A stretch of 31,565 nucleotides of DNA from the IMG/VR virus record IMGVR_UViG_3300025620_000026, positions 1 to 31,565 of that record; one strand, 5' to 3'. The notes under the pieces are model-generated. The model worked only from the letters and a program-made list of their open reading frames with translations, was not told where the DNA came from and did no database searches. Shown one piece after another: positions 15,208 through 25,038 of the stretch. A program made the translations under genes and the position numbers. The stretch is from a virus. The stretch's first letter is position 1, and each line of letters begins with the position of its first letter.

Positions 15208-15897
15208 TTATTGAGTTGAATCAGCACCTGGTCGATGATTAGCACCACCTGGTAAGAATGTACTACCAAAACCTACAGCTTCACCAATACCACCCATTAA
15301 TTGTTTTGTAGCTCTTTGTTTTTCAGCTATAGCACCTTCGTACCTTTGACCAGCTCTACTTAACATACCGCTAGTTCTAGCAGCTTGAGCTCTTCTAGTG
15401 TACATTTCACCTTCTACTTGTCTAGCATCCATCTTACCTTGTTCCTGCATTACAGTTAACTGATTAGCAGCTTCTTGCTGACCAATACTAGTAGTTGCTT
15501 GTTGTAAGTTTTGTGATTGTTGATTTGCCATTGATTGAGCTAGAGCCGCGATACCAGATCCACCAGCTGCGCCTTGCAAGTTTTGCATAGTGTTACCTAA
15601 AGCCTGCTGCTGCTGTTGAGCTAACATATCAGCTTCTTGTGTGTTTACAGTTAAATCTTCATATACATTCTGCTGATTAGCATAAGGGTTAGATATGTCT
15701 TGACCCTCTAAAGCAGCTAATTGTTTGTCATAACCAGCTTTAGCCTCTCTCATTTCTTTTTTTCTTGCTCCACTACCTATCATTCCACCTGCTATTTTAG
15801 AGCCTATTTTAAGACCAGCAGCTATAACTAAAGGACCTATGCCGTAATCTACGCTAGGTTCTACGTATGGTAATGTTTCTAATAATTCTATTATCAT
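15208..15897 (-). CDS. Gln/Ala-rich internal virion protein
   Basis: A 229-residue protein. The N-terminal third has a glycine-rich hydrophobic stretch (IGPLVIAAGLKIGSKIAGGM, residues 20-39) that could insert into a membrane. The middle is very rich in Gln and Ala (poly-Gln at 94-98, repeated NQQSQNLQQ-type text) and predicts long helices. The tail is Gly/Arg-rich. This composition is typical of small podovirus ejection proteins (T7 gp14 or P22 gp7/gp20-like), which help form the envelope-crossing channel. It is the first of three adjacent internal-protein genes. No sequence homology to those proteins is claimed. Confidence 0.72.
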   Translation of the reverse strand: MIIELLETLPYVEPSVDYGIGPLVIAAGLKIGSKIAGGMIGSGARKKEMREAKAGYDKQLAALEGQDISNPYANQQNVYEDLTVNTQEADMLAQQQQQALGNTMQNLQGAAGGSGIAALAQSMANQQSQNLQQATTSIGQQEAANQLTVMQEQGKMDARQVEGEMYTRRAQAARTSGMLSRAGQRYEGAIAEKQRATKQLMGGIGEAVGFGSTFLPGGANHRPGADSTQ

Positions 15898-15930
15898 CTC
15901 TTTAAATTTTTATATTTATATAATTACACG

Positions 15931-16275
15931 TTATCTGCTACTTTCAACTACTTCAGAGCTAACATGAAATATTTCAGCAGCGGTAGTGCTGTTGTTTTGT
16001 AAATCAATTTCAGCATAGTAACCAGCTATGCTACCCATACTAACCGTATTGTCTTTACTAAACAATATAAAATCAGTGGCTGAAGGTCTAACAGCAAAAG
16101 GTTCTATATTGCAAGATATTGTAAGATCTGTAACAGCTGTTATAACACCTATTTTTTTTATATCTCCAGCTGTATTAAAACCTCCGACAGCAGAAGTAGA
16201 TGCGTAATAAGCAGTGTCACCTACCTGAACTGAATCTTGTACCGGGTATGAAAAAGTTAATGTTATGTTTGCCAT
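15931..16275 (-). CDS. Small beta-rich structural protein
   Basis: A 114-residue protein predicted to be mostly beta strand, without signal or membrane span. It begins MANITLTFSYPVQDSVQVGD and ends SSEVVESSR. The segment SIAGYYAEIDLQNNSTTAAE (residues 82-101) recalls a small conserved protein next to tail-fibre genes in marine phage contigs, but this is from memory. The length and location, just downstream of the 600-residue beta-sandwich protein, suggest a tail or fibre accessory or decoration protein. Confidence 0.72.
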   Translation of the reverse strand: MANITLTFSYPVQDSVQVGDTAYYASTSAVGGFNTAGDIKKIGVITAVTDLTISCNIEPFAVRPSATDFILFSKDNTVSMGSIAGYYAEIDLQNNSTTAAEIFHVSSEVVESSR

Positions 16276-16284
16276 GTTTTATTT

Positions 16285-18087
16285 TTATGGGTTATTTGCT
16301 AAACTAACAGCTATGTTAAACGTCATATCAGAGCTAGCATCTATTACTTCATCTAGTTTTGCGGTCCAACTATAATGTAAATCTTGAGATGGTGCAACAC
16401 CAACTAAACTAGTTTTAGTTATAGTTAAGTTTTGTGTTTGATGAAAAGCTGAAGAGCTTGCCGCAGACATGGTAAGTGTTATTTGTTGTAAATTATTTCC
16501 GTAGAAGTTACCATACATAACACCAGTACCACTAGTTAAGTTTGTTAGTGATAAAGTTCCATACGCTACTGATTTAGATGCTGTAGCACTATTACCGTTA
16601 CCATCGTTATATGATGCTCTATGTGCTCCTAATATTATTCCACCACCTGCTCCAGAAACCGTAGGTGTGTATAATCTAAAACCACTAGAACCACTAACAC
16701 TTTCTGCTGCCATAAAATTACCAAGATCTAGCACATGAGAAGACGCTGTTGACCCAAAAAAGTCTACATTAGAAACAACAGTAAACGTTAAGCTTTGATT
16801 TCCAGAAGCATTTAATGTAGATGGACTAACCGTAACGCTTGTTATATCTATAGATGAGTCAGTTCCTGACGATGAGTTTGTATTGGTAGAAATAAAATCT
16901 TCAGCTAATGGTAGTCTCGTTAAAACCATATCAGCGTCGTCTGTTAAAACTAAAACAGATGTTACTGTTTTTGTAAAATCATACTCAACAAAAGGTTGAC
17001 CAATATGTACAGCTGAAGGATCAGATGTAAAAGTTCTTGAATCTGCAGCTGCATCTGTTTTAACAGTATACGTAACATCACCTATTTGTGATATAGAAAA
17101 ATTAACCTCTTGATCACCATTAGAATCTATGTTAGCTGCTAATTGAGATCCACTAAATGGCACGGTACTTAAAGTAAAAGTGTATAAATCATTATCTGTT
17201 ACAGCTGGTATATTTATATCAAATAAAATTAAACCAGAAGAAGGTATAGTACCTGTAAATGAAACCCCATTAACAAAATCACTTGTCGTAAAGTTGTATG
17301 ATAAAGAGTCTTCGTTAACCATACTTAATCTAAACTGCGCTCCAACATCTCCATATATTGCTAGTTTTCTAGTACCTCTATCAAAAGTCATTGTAGAAGT
17401 ATTTAATCTAAAAGCCGTTATTTTACCTGTTGAAACGGCCGTTATAGTGCCACTAGCGTTTGCTACAAAATCTATATTATCACCGCTTATTGTTTCGCTA
17501 GGTACAATTGCTTTTACTGTAAATGTTCTAGCAGTTAAGTAAACATCGCTAGTATAAGTATCTGTTACTGTTACAGTATAGGTTTCTTCCAACCCAGTGG
17601 CTATAGTATAAGAAGGTGGTGTTTCAAAAAACTTACCTGAAGATGCTGTAAACGTTTTTGTAAATAAAGTAATTGTAGAACCTACAACACCTGATCCACT
17701 ATAAGCTACACTTGATTGACTAGCTGGGGTTGCGTTAGCTACCACAGTGTCAAAAGTACCACTTATTGTTTTTGGAACAAGCTTTTTTAATATAGCCGCT
17801 CCATCTATATCTATGACAAAATCTACATCAGCGCTAGGTGTAAACGAGTTATTTATATCAACAGTTACAGAAACCTCGTTATTGTCAGCATATGGTGTAG
17901 TTGAATTAGCTAAAGTTATACTAGCTATACCTGTGATACTACCTGTGTTGTTTGTAAAATCAGAAGCTTGTAAAACATAACCGTTGTCAGGTTTTATTTT
18001 CAAAACTAAACTAGCTAAAGAACCTACAGCTTGTCCACCTGGTGTCTGCGTTGATGTTGAATTTATAGTGCAGTTAGTTAATGCCAT
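16285..18087 (-). CDS. Ser/Thr-rich beta-sandwich tail fibre or surface protein
   Basis: A 600-residue protein dominated by Ser, Thr, Val, Asn and Gly with alternating beta-strand patterns throughout and almost no charged helices. Repeated phrases such as SVTVDINNSFTPSADVDF, FTVKAIVPSETISGDN and SLTFTVVSNVDFF resemble immunoglobulin-like or bacterial adhesion-type sandwich domains, probably four to six in series. There is no signal peptide, so it is likely a virion part rather than an exported host protein. It lies directly after the stabilisation/hub gene (one-base gap), where tail fibres or head fibres are often encoded. Receptor binding is plausible but not shown. Confidence 0.75.
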   Translation of the reverse strand: MALTNCTINSTSTQTPGGQAVGSLASLVLKIKPDNGYVLQASDFTNNTGSITGIASITLANSTTPYADNNEVSVTVDINNSFTPSADVDFVIDIDGAAILKKLVPKTISGTFDTVVANATPASQSSVAYSGSGVVGSTITLFTKTFTASSGKFFETPPSYTIATGLEETYTVTVTDTYTSDVYLTARTFTVKAIVPSETISGDNIDFVANASGTITAVSTGKITAFRLNTSTMTFDRGTRKLAIYGDVGAQFRLSMVNEDSLSYNFTTSDFVNGVSFTGTIPSSGLILFDINIPAVTDNDLYTFTLSTVPFSGSQLAANIDSNGDQEVNFSISQIGDVTYTVKTDAAADSRTFTSDPSAVHIGQPFVEYDFTKTVTSVLVLTDDADMVLTRLPLAEDFISTNTNSSSGTDSSIDITSVTVSPSTLNASGNQSLTFTVVSNVDFFGSTASSHVLDLGNFMAAESVSGSSGFRLYTPTVSGAGGGIILGAHRASYNDGNGNSATASKSVAYGTLSLTNLTSGTGVMYGNFYGNNLQQITLTMSAASSSAFHQTQNLTITKTSLVGVAPSQDLHYSWTAKLDEVIDASSDMTFNIAVSLANNP

Positions 18088-18088
18088 C

Positions 18089-21000
18089 TTAGTCGTTATT
18101 TTCTTTTAAAGTTATAGTTATGTTAGCTGGTGCAACATCACCTGATATACTTGCCATGTTACCAATACCTTGAACCGAAAACTCTTCAGTGTCAATATTA
18201 TCTAGAGTAGTAGCTGTACCGTGTATAAAATTAAACCATTTACCTTCTTTACCTTTAAACTCATTAGCTTTACCTGATTGTAAGTCTGTTTCAACAGCTG
18301 TGTTAAACCAACCAAATTTAGTTATGTTGTTATAATATTCAGTGTCACTTAAATCTTGTTTCCAATAAGGTTGAGATCCTTCATAATTAAGAGTTTTAAA
18401 ACTTTTAACCACGTCTGGATTATCGTTAAATATTAACTTTATACTAGAGTTGTATTGTACTCCATAGAAATTATTTCTAACTTCGTTATCATGAGAATAC
18501 ATTTCTCCATTTTTAAACGTGTAATACATATTGTTTAGTGATATACCATTTTCTGGTATATATGACTTTCTACTAGGCCAACCAGCTACGTTTTCTTTAA
18601 ATGAAACAGTATCATCAGCACCTCTAACTGTATTACTTTGTAGTGATATGTTATATGATCCTTTTTTATCGTCAAAAGAACCTATAGCTATTTGACTAAC
18701 CGCTAGTTTGTCCGTAAAGTAATCAGCCATACCTTTAGGTGATAAAGGTTCTAAACCATCTCTAGACAACCTTAAAACAGCTCCTCTGGCTCTGTCAGTA
18801 AAATAACTTCTAAAACCATACTTAGCAAAGCTTTCGGGGTTTAAACTTATACCAAAGTCACCTACATAAGGCATTGATTGACCTAGAACAGCACTGTTAG
18901 ATGTTATATTAGCGTTACCATCAGCGTTAAATAACGCGTCTTTGTTTGTTAATACTCTTAAAACTTTGTCTTCACAAAAAACAGTAACATCAGTGTCTCT
19001 AGTATTAAGCTTTTGTATACTACCATACTCTGGATTAAGGTCTTTAGTTATAGATTCAGCCATTATAAACTGATTTAATCTATTTACACTAGCTGTAGAG
19101 TTAAATATACCTGAAAAAATTAAACCATTTGTTTTTACCTCTTCGTTGTATTGTTCAGCAACAGTACTACTAGCTTTAACACCTTTACTTATTTTTTTAG
19201 CGTTATAGTCGTCTCTTATTCTGTTAGACTCAACACCGTTGGCAAAAGAGTAGCAATTATGATAATCTAAAGCTATATCGTCACCATGCGTGCTTATAGC
19301 GTAAGCATTACTAGCTTCGTAATATATGTCTAACTCAGCAACTTCTTTAGGTTCAGTCTCCCATATACCTGGATTATCCGTGGTAAAACCATCTAAGTCG
19401 TCTTCGTCTACGTAAGTTGTACCTATTTGTATAGGTGTATGATATTGATAACCATCTATTATATTAGTAATATTATCTTCTGGAGCCCATTGTATTGGTT
19501 TGTCTAGTTTTATCGTAAATATTATAACTCTTGAAGACGCGAAAGTACCTGTTCTTCCACCACCACCACTTTTTCTACCTTTATACATTATAGCTCCACC
19601 TCTTCTATATCCTTTTATTTCATAAACTGTAGAATCAGGATCACCAGAAAACTTTATGTAGTTACCAATTGTTTGTAATGAATTAACAAAATCTTTATGT
19701 TCAGGAGCTACTGTATTACCAAATTTAATCCACTCACCCCAAACAACGTCATCTTGACCATTAGAGGTGTTTCTACCTTTTTTACCAAAATTATGAAAAG
19801 CTAACTCAACCACACTCTCACCTTGTCTTATTCCATAACCCTGAGTGTTAACTATAACTGAGTCAGATACCTCTCCTAAGTCTCTATTAACTTGAAGGTC
19901 TCCTTCTCCACCTAAATCTTTCCACCAATTAAATTTCTTAAACCTAGGTATAAACCAATCAGCAGTGTGATCCGTGCCAGTTCCTTTGTCTTTATTTCTC
20001 CAGTAATTATATCTAGTGCTTTGGCCTCCACCGGTGTTAGCGCCTAGCGATGTACCCGCGTCATTTCCAACTTGCCAAAAATTATTTTGAGATAATATTC
20101 TTATTTCATCTATGTTATTAAACTTTAGTATATTTTGCTCTAAAGTAGAATCTCTATATATTTTAGCAAAAAACCTTCCTTGAAATTCTGGTTTTAGTTT
20201 TCTAACTTTCTGAGCAATCTCTACTGTCATAGAAACGCTTTGTATTGTGTTGCCATCTCCTACTGTACCTAACCAATTAACATCAGACTCGTCAAATGTT
20301 TTTTCTATGTTTATTTGCCAGTATTTGTTTTCTGGGCAATTAGTGCTTGTTCCAACAAACTCTAAGTTACTAGCAGCTCCTTCGTATACTATGTTAGCTA
20401 TGTCGTAGTATTTTGTTACGTTGTTACCTTTTTTAATTCTAACCATTAAATCAGTTAGCGTGTGTATTGAGGCTGTAGATAAATCAATATCATCACCACT
20501 ACCAGTAGTACCACCAAAATGTGGTTTCCATAAAGTTCTTGGTATTCGTATTTTTGTAGTGCTTTTTTCAGGATAACCACCGTCTATAAATAAATTACCA
20601 TTACTATCTGCCGTAGCTATACCTTTAGATACTTTTTGTATTGTTAAAAAATCAGGTGCATCGTTTTCTATAGCTATAACTTTGTATCTAGCTTCTTCTT
20701 CTACAAAAGCATCACTATCGTGTTTCTTTTTAAGTATTATAAAAGTTTCGTCGTTAACTTTGTTTCTTTCTGCGGACGGAAAAGCTAACCAAACGTTACC
20801 ATCTTCAGCGGGATAATGTCTATCCATTGCTAAATTATAGTACTCAGCTGATGTTTCTTTTAAAAAGTATTTATAATGCGTAGCCCATAACGGCGGGTTG
20901 TTTAAAAGTTTTACTTGTAAAATATTCCAATTTACAGCTTGTGATTTAGGTAGTTGAATTGACCCAGTAGTATCTGTTAATACTGGTGTTTCTCTACCAA

Positions 21001-22501
21001 ACTCATCTCTATAAACCACACCAACTTGATATGTTCTCATAGATTTAACTGACTTACCTGGTGTTCTAATACCGTAATCTGTACTGTCTGATTGTATTAT
21101 TGAAACACTAAACTTAGGTGTTATCTCTGCGTTATTAACATCTTTAATATCATATTGTTGAGTATAATTACCGTAAAGTAACCTATTAGCCGTAAACTCT
21201 TGAGCTTTAGCTTTTTTAGGAACATTATCCCAAGGCCTAAGCAACTGATTAGATGGTAATATCTTGTATATTATTTCAGATTCTATAAGCATAGAGTTGT
21301 TAGTCCACTCTTCGTCTTGATCTTCAGGTTTTCCTTTTAAACTTTTTACTGTATAAATATTAGTGCTACTATCTTCTTTATATAATATATCAACTTCAAC
21401 TACATCTTTAGGCATGTAGCTAGTTATGAAATTAGATATAGTTAATTTCTTTAAAGAATTAACCATACCTTTATTAAAACCTTTTTTAGGTGCGTAATCA
21501 AATTCACTTGGCAAAAAAGCAACTTGACTAAAAGGACCAATAGCGGAGTACTGTCCATCATCGTACTTATATCTATATGCAAATCTAGGAAACTTAAATT
21601 CAAACAAAGATTTATCTTCCATTAATATAACTTTCCAGTCTTGAGTACCAGTAACTATACCGTCAGAAACTGAATCTAGGTTTAGCTTAAACGAGTTTGG
21701 TGAAAAAGAAAGTAAATCTATAACAGTAGCTATAACCTCATCATCTTCGCTATCATCTAGTATTGTAAACTTTAATCTATCACCAACCTGAAGATTCATG
21801 TTGTGTTGAAATGTAAAGTTGCTATCAGAATCAGGGTGAGCACCAGGTGGTAAAGCTTCTCCACTACCGTCTACAAAGCTTTTTGCTATACATACACTCT
21901 CTACTATACCTGACCTAGCAGATGCTGACATAGATATAGTTGGTGCTTGTATCGGTGATTTCTTTATAACAGTTACATCATCTAATGTAAAATTATAAGT
22001 TGCTGTTGAGTGTGCTGTTGTTAACGCGGTATGCGTCGTGAAGTTTGAAGAACCTGCTTTAAATTTTTTAATATCAACAGTTTTAGGTTCTGATCTGTTA
22101 TCTGTAAAAAATAATAAACCTTCTATTATGTTAATACCAGTTACTAAGTTGTTTCTACTTAAATCTAAAACACCTGTAGTGTCAACTAGAACAGGTGAAA
22201 CTGTTTTTGAATATTGATCATATTCTACTATAGCATCAACTGAAGTACCAGCTATAAGCCAATATATTTTATCATTAGCTGAATCTCTACATGATCCTAT
22301 ACACTTAGCCCCGTCTATACCTATAGCTGAAGCGTAAGCTAGTTTATTACCGAGAACGTTTTGAATAGAACCCACGTCATCACCCTCTGAGCTGGCTACT
22401 TGTACGTTTAAAGCGTCTCTGTATTCACCACTAGGAACTAACCTTTCGTCCAGGTCTTTGTTCATTCTACCCGAGCGAAAATCTCGTTTAATTTCTGGCA
22501 T
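18089..22501 (-). CDS. Tail hub / packaged-DNA stabilisation protein (P22 gp10-like)
   Basis: A 1470-residue virion protein. The N-terminus has FRSGRMNKDLDERLVPSGEY (8-27) then RDALNVQV and VGSIQNVLGN. I recognise this as the start of the 'stabilisation protein' family found in many marine podovirus-like contigs, equivalent in place to P22 gp10, T7 gp12 and the muzzle-type protein of crAss-like phages. Residues about 60-160 alternate short beta repeats (IYWLIAGTSVDAIVEYD, GLLFFTDNRSEPKT) that fit a beta-propeller. The remaining 1200 residues are mixed beta domains, much longer than P22 gp10 (about 470), so extra tail or receptor functions may be fused. It lies between connector and fibre genes, three bases from the former. 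Confidence 0.86.
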   Translation of the reverse strand: MPEIKRDFRSGRMNKDLDERLVPSGEYRDALNVQVASSEGDDVGSIQNVLGNKLAYASAIGIDGAKCIGSCRDSANDKIYWLIAGTSVDAIVEYDQYSKTVSPVLVDTTGVLDLSRNNLVTGINIIEGLLFFTDNRSEPKTVDIKKFKAGSSNFTTHTALTTAHSTATYNFTLDDVTVIKKSPIQAPTISMSASARSGIVESVCIAKSFVDGSGEALPPGAHPDSDSNFTFQHNMNLQVGDRLKFTILDDSEDDEVIATVIDLLSFSPNSFKLNLDSVSDGIVTGTQDWKVILMEDKSLFEFKFPRFAYRYKYDDGQYSAIGPFSQVAFLPSEFDYAPKKGFNKGMVNSLKKLTISNFITSYMPKDVVEVDILYKEDSSTNIYTVKSLKGKPEDQDEEWTNNSMLIESEIIYKILPSNQLLRPWDNVPKKAKAQEFTANRLLYGNYTQQYDIKDVNNAEITPKFSVSIIQSDSTDYGIRTPGKSVKSMRTYQVGVVYRDEFGRETPVLTDTTGSIQLPKSQAVNWNILQVKLLNNPPLWATHYKYFLKETSAEYYNLAMDRHYPAEDGNVWLAFPSAERNKVNDETFIILKKKHDSDAFVEEEARYKVIAIENDAPDFLTIQKVSKGIATADSNGNLFIDGGYPEKSTTKIRIPRTLWKPHFGGTTGSGDDIDLSTASIHTLTDLMVRIKKGNNVTKYYDIANIVYEGAASNLEFVGTSTNCPENKYWQINIEKTFDESDVNWLGTVGDGNTIQSVSMTVEIAQKVRKLKPEFQGRFFAKIYRDSTLEQNILKFNNIDEIRILSQNNFWQVGNDAGTSLGANTGGGQSTRYNYWRNKDKGTGTDHTADWFIPRFKKFNWWKDLGGEGDLQVNRDLGEVSDSVIVNTQGYGIRQGESVVELAFHNFGKKGRNTSNGQDDVVWGEWIKFGNTVAPEHKDFVNSLQTIGNYIKFSGDPDSTVYEIKGYRRGGAIMYKGRKSGGGGRTGTFASSRVIIFTIKLDKPIQWAPEDNITNIIDGYQYHTPIQIGTTYVDEDDLDGFTTDNPGIWETEPKEVAELDIYYEASNAYAISTHGDDIALDYHNCYSFANGVESNRIRDDYNAKKISKGVKASSTVAEQYNEEVKTNGLIFSGIFNSTASVNRLNQFIMAESITKDLNPEYGSIQKLNTRDTDVTVFCEDKVLRVLTNKDALFNADGNANITSNSAVLGQSMPYVGDFGISLNPESFAKYGFRSYFTDRARGAVLRLSRDGLEPLSPKGMADYFTDKLAVSQIAIGSFDDKKGSYNISLQSNTVRGADDTVSFKENVAGWPSRKSYIPENGISLNNMYYTFKNGEMYSHDNEVRNNFYGVQYNSSIKLIFNDNPDVVKSFKTLNYEGSQPYWKQDLSDTEYYNNITKFGWFNTAVETDLQSGKANEFKGKEGKWFNFIHGTATTLDNIDTEEFSVQGIGNMASISGDVAPANITITLKENND

Positions 22502-22504
22502 GCT

Positions 22505-23404
22505 TTAGTGTTTTATTTGTTTAGATTTACCTCTCATTACTTGAGTTAGCTCTTCTATCTTTATATTTGATAATCTTAATTTAGCTTGTCTAATTGCCGC
22601 AAACCTTTCTTTTTTAAATCTTTGTACTATGTACTCTTGTATATTTTCTCTAGTAGATAGTATAGCGTGAGCTATCCACTTGTACATTGCTTCTTCAGCA
22701 AACTTATGTACTATCATTTCAGAATCTGTACCTAAACTATCGCTAACATATTTTAACGTTATAGTTTTGTTAGATAAGTCAGAGCTAAAATGTATTCTAC
22801 CTTTTAGTTCGTCTATAAAGAAAACACCATTAGATTGAGCGTTTTCTGGATTTAAACCAAATCTTTTACCTGTGTCTGTATGATACTCGTATAAGCTTTG
22901 ATCAGAGTTTTGAGAAGTGCTAGTAGCATTAGAGCTAAAAGCTGTCCAGGTGTCTGAATCACTAGCTGTTGAAAGTTTACTACTACTGTCAAAAGTATAA
23001 TGAAAGTTACCATCCTGTAGTATAGCTGTTGGGTTGCTAGTTTTTCTAGCAGGATATATTATGTGCTCTAAACCACTGTCATCATGAAAAGTAATTTTAA
23101 CATAGTTAACATAATCATGAGGTAATGGCATTGTTAAAGAAGGAGGTATTTCTATCTCTTGAGCTTTAGTAGATTTAAAAGTGTCGTAGCTAAGTTCTTG
23201 TATTGCTCTTTGAGCATGAAACAAAACATCTTGTCTTCTTACTCTAGGTATTATTTTACCTTCACCAACATAGCTAATTAAGAAGTTTCCTACAATGTCT
23301 TTTAAACTTATAAACTGATAGTTACCGTAGTTTTCGTCTCCATTATTAAAGACGCCGTTGGCACCTTCATAATAATTTTCATTTGTTCCTGTTAGTAATG
23401 CCAT
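22505..23404 (-). CDS. Head-tail connector / tail tubular protein
   Basis: A 299-residue protein. Residues about 30-110 contain LKDIVGNFLISYVGEGKIIP followed by RVRRQDVLFHAQRAIQELSY, and the C-terminal third is helical (KFAEEAMYKWIAHAIL, then RFKKERFAAIRQAKLRLSN). This alpha-beta layout and gene position (between the 244-residue connector and the large hub) match the ring proteins beneath a podovirus portal, analogous to T7 gp11 or P22 gp4. The assignment is by order, length and resemblance to a marine-phage family, not by a defining motif. Confidence 0.72.
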   Translation of the reverse strand: MALLTGTNENYYEGANGVFNNGDENYGNYQFISLKDIVGNFLISYVGEGKIIPRVRRQDVLFHAQRAIQELSYDTFKSTKAQEIEIPPSLTMPLPHDYVNYVKITFHDDSGLEHIIYPARKTSNPTAILQDGNFHYTFDSSSKLSTASDSDTWTAFSSNATSTSQNSDQSLYEYHTDTGKRFGLNPENAQSNGVFFIDELKGRIHFSSDLSNKTITLKYVSDSLGTDSEMIVHKFAEEAMYKWIAHAILSTRENIQEYIVQRFKKERFAAIRQAKLRLSNIKIEELTQVMRGKSKQIKH

Positions 23405-23408
23405 CTAT

Positions 23409-24143
23409 TTATTGTTTTTCTTGTGTTATCTGTTGAGACTCTTCTGTAGCAGCTGTTTGATACAAGCTTGGATCTTTAAGTATTATACCAGATAGTTCTA
23501 ATATTTTAATAACCAAGTTCTTTTCTTCAGCAGGGTGTAACTCAAAGTTTACCGTTGAACTACTATTGTATAAAGCTTTTTCATTAACAATAGTAAAACC
23601 CCAAGAAACTGTAGCTGGTCTAGCTATGTAGTTACAAACAACGTTATCACCACTTGTTATACTTGTAGGGTATATTTTTATTCTATTATTCCTATGTGAC
23701 TCAGTACTTCCTGAATCTCTAACGTAAACTGGGTAAGTTTCTGTAGGAGCAGTTAACGGTGAGTTTAATATATGGTGAATGTTATTTTGATTTATTTTTT
23801 CTATCTCAGCATCATAACCACATTTATCAGTATATAGTTCACCCATCCTATAATGATCTGGAAGTATACCTATACCAGCTCCGCTTACAGACACTGTTTC
23901 TCTATACTTTTCAAATATATCTATCTTTTCATTTATAAGATCTATCATGTCAGCGTAAGTAGTGTCGTTTTTTCTCTGCATCACTTCTTCGAACTGACTC
24001 AGGTCATAAAAATATTGTTCAAATATACTCATTTGAGCTTGGTTAGCTAACAAGTTAAACTCTTGAGGTGTTATATAACCTCTTTGTTCTTTATTAGCTA
24101 TAGCTAAAACTCTTTGATATACTGTGTCTATACTTACTGCCAT
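23409..24143 (-). CDS. Connector / ring protein
   Basis: A 244-residue protein with a helical N-terminal half and beta-rich C-terminal half. It opens with VSIDTVYQRVLAIANKEQRG and YITPQEFNLLANQAQMSIFE, a pattern I recognise from structural genes of marine phages next to the capsid gene, usually called a connector or hypothetical structural protein. No catalytic motif is visible. It is the first gene after a terminator-like hairpin (24165-24183), so it heads the tail block. It ends four bases before the next ring protein gene. Confidence 0.74.
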   Translation of the reverse strand: MAVSIDTVYQRVLAIANKEQRGYITPQEFNLLANQAQMSIFEQYFYDLSQFEEVMQRKNDTTYADMIDLINEKIDIFEKYRETVSVSGAGIGILPDHYRMGELYTDKCGYDAEIEKINQNNIHHILNSPLTAPTETYPVYVRDSGSTESHRNNRIKIYPTSITSGDNVVCNYIARPATVSWGFTIVNEKALYNSSSTVNFELHPAEEKNLVIKILELSGIILKDPSLYQTAATEESQQITQEKQ

Positions 24144-24149
24144 GTTTAT

Positions 24150-24183
24150 TTATTTTTATAATAAAGCCACCATTACGGTGGCT
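24150..24183 (-). terminator. Terminator-like hairpin between capsid and tail blocks
   Basis: On the minus strand a perfect 7-pair stem AGCCACC/GGTGGCT (24183-24177 with 24171-24165) closes a GTAAT loop. It is followed by TTATTATAAAAATAAAT, which is T-rich but interrupted. It begins 16 bases after the stop of the 253-residue gene and lies before the tail-block gene. The stem is GC-rich in an AT-rich genome. It may be a partial terminator, an attenuator or an RNA-processing site. Confidence 0.7.
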
Positions 24184-24198
24184 CTACCATAATGTGTA

Positions 24199-24960
24199 CT
24201 ATTTAAGTTTCTTTTGTATTGTAATTAAAACTTCCATACCCTCGTCAGTTTTAAACCAAGCGGCTAAAGCTGAATATGGATGCTCTTCAAATGGCACGGA
24301 AAATAACTTTCTTCCGTTACTTGCCCAAGAGAACACTCTATTGTCTGGTGATAATTTTATTATACCAGCTTCTGTTGCTTTAACACCTAAATCTCTAAGC
24401 TGTACAGAATCATCTTGCAAAAGCTCTAAGAATAAATAAGGATTATTTCTAGCCATTAACATAACGTCTCTTCTTATTTCTTTAGATGACATTTTGCTAA
24501 CTCCACTTCCTTGTTCAACTCTTAAAATTGCTTCAGCTTGATCTATTTCTATTTGTTTTGAAGCAACTAAAGCTTCGACTTCAGCTTCAAGATATTCTAA
24601 ATCAGCATTAGCATTTTTAACTTCATCATGCTCTTTGTAGATTACTCCTTTTAAAGGGTGATATAAGCTTAATAATTTTTGTAGATTTTGTTTTCTGGCA
24701 GGTACAACTAATGTACCACTTCTAAAAGCAATATGACCTAAAGTAGCTTGACCTTTTTGCTCACTAACTAGTGGCGATGTTTGGTTTGTAGCATATTTTA
24801 TTTCTTCTTGCACTCCAGTTTCTTTGTTAAAATATAACAAAGGTTTTCTACGTGTATGTCTACTAGGTATAACATACAGTAAAGGATTTCCTTCACCCAT
24901 AAGGTGGTATATCCTGTCTTTAATTTCCCATCCATCGATGGATTTTGTTTGTTTTTTCAT
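24199..24960 (-). CDS. Conserved capsid-region protein of unknown role
   Basis: A 253-residue protein with no signal or membrane span. It begins MKKQTKSIDGWEIKDRIYHL, continues SRHTRRKPLLYFNKETG and LGHIAFRSGTLVVPARKQNL, and has a central acidic helix (KNANADLEYLEAEVEALVAS, 115-134). I recall similar proteins next to the capsid gene in marine phage genomes; none has a clear function. Being between the major capsid and connector genes, it may be a head-completion or capsid-associated protein. It is bracketed by two hairpins (24165-24183 and 24991-25015), so its dosage may be set separately from both neighbours. Confidence 0.72.
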   Translation of the reverse strand: MKKQTKSIDGWEIKDRIYHLMGEGNPLLYVIPSRHTRRKPLLYFNKETGVQEEIKYATNQTSPLVSEQKGQATLGHIAFRSGTLVVPARKQNLQKLLSLYHPLKGVIYKEHDEVKNANADLEYLEAEVEALVASKQIEIDQAEAILRVEQGSGVSKMSSKEIRRDVMLMARNNPYLFLELLQDDSVQLRDLGVKATEAGIIKLSPDNRVFSWASNGRKLFSVPFEEHPYSALAAWFKTDEGMEVLITIQKKLK

Positions 24961-24975
24961 GATATAATATAATTT

Positions 24976-25015
24976 AATAAAAGTAATAATTACCCCCGTT
25001 GATATAACGAGGGTA
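24976..25015 (-). terminator. Terminator downstream of the major capsid gene
   Basis: On the minus strand TACCCTCGTT pairs with AACGGGGGTA (25015-25006 with 25000-24991) around an ATATC loop. This gives ten pairs including one G:U, followed by ATTATTACTTTTATT. In plus-strand RNA that G:U becomes C/A, a mismatch, so the element is tuned to leftward transcription. It lies 23 bases after the capsid stop, as expected for a terminator that limits read-through from a highly expressed gene. Confidence 0.82.
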
Positions 25016-25038
25016 AGAATTACATTGGTTAATAGTAA

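Noticed and set aside
24961-25038. Promoter for the 253-residue gene in the gap after the capsid terminator
   Set aside because: The stretch is AT-rich, but no convincing TTTG / TAnnTTTG Bacteroidetes promoter pair could be placed.
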